Shown: piece after piece, positions 63,868 through 64,000 of the stretch
How the letters are laid out: each line of letters begins with the position of its first letter
How positions within the stretch are numbered: position 1 is the stretch's first letter
NCBI GenBank assembly: GCA_021792975.1
Contig: JAJYTR010000007.1
Location: 1 to 64,000 of the forward strand
Direction: 5' to 3'
DNA from: Pseudomonadota bacterium
Lineage (GTDB): Bacteria > Pseudomonadota > Gammaproteobacteria > Xanthomonadales > Rhodanobacteraceae
DNA: 64,000 nucleotides
Program-made: the position numbers and the translations under genes
The notes under the pieces: model-generated
Told to the model about the DNA's origin: nothing
The model's database searches: none
What the model saw: only the letters and a program-made list of their open reading frames with translations

Positions 63868-64000
63868 GGAGGGCTCCGGAAAGAGATGGCCCATCATTGG
63901 GGCACGCACGCAGGCTGACAAGAGCGCGCGCCGCCGCGCTGCGCACGCAGGCCGTCGCGGCGGATGCCGGAATGCTTACGGACGCGGGTGACTTCCGGCA

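Noticed and set aside
60250-63918. 1222-aa plus-strand ORF
   Set aside because: Spans the antisense of four distinct minus-strand genes (porin, ClC, channel-like, CnoX); no recognisable domain.

Overview
The window is a high-GC gammaproteobacterial chromosome segment. Gene content and order (trpDC-clp-speD-coq7-rplM-rpsI, a complete atp operon, trxA-rho/rhlB, ftsEX...rpoH, hemYXD) point to Xanthomonadales, plausibly Rhodanobacteraceae-like. Most of it is conserved housekeeping DNA: tryptophan biosynthesis, F1Fo ATP synthase, haem biosynthesis, Rho/thioredoxin/RhlB, FtsEX, RpoH, SuhB/TrmJ, Ung and a ClC channel. One tRNA-Gln(CTG), two clear intrinsic terminators, one exact CIRCE operator upstream of rpoH and a 213-bp tandem repeat array were found. 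I saw no CRISPR array, prophage or IS element. The parts most worth follow-up are: (i) a locus combining two small DMT/ArnE-F-like flippase subunits, a DegT-type aminotransferase, an alpha/beta hydrolase, an ACP and a ketosynthase (33.3-37.8 kb); (ii) a compact three-gene operon of ketosynthase, chain-length-factor-like half-ketosynthase and GT2 glycosyltransferase (6.1-8.9 kb), resembling a detached piece of an aryl-polyene pathway; (iii) a perfect CIRCE element placing rpoH under probable HrcA control; (iv) a tandem-receiver regulator whose first receiver lacks the phospho-acceptor Asp. All family calls come from reading motifs in the translated ORFs. No database search was run.
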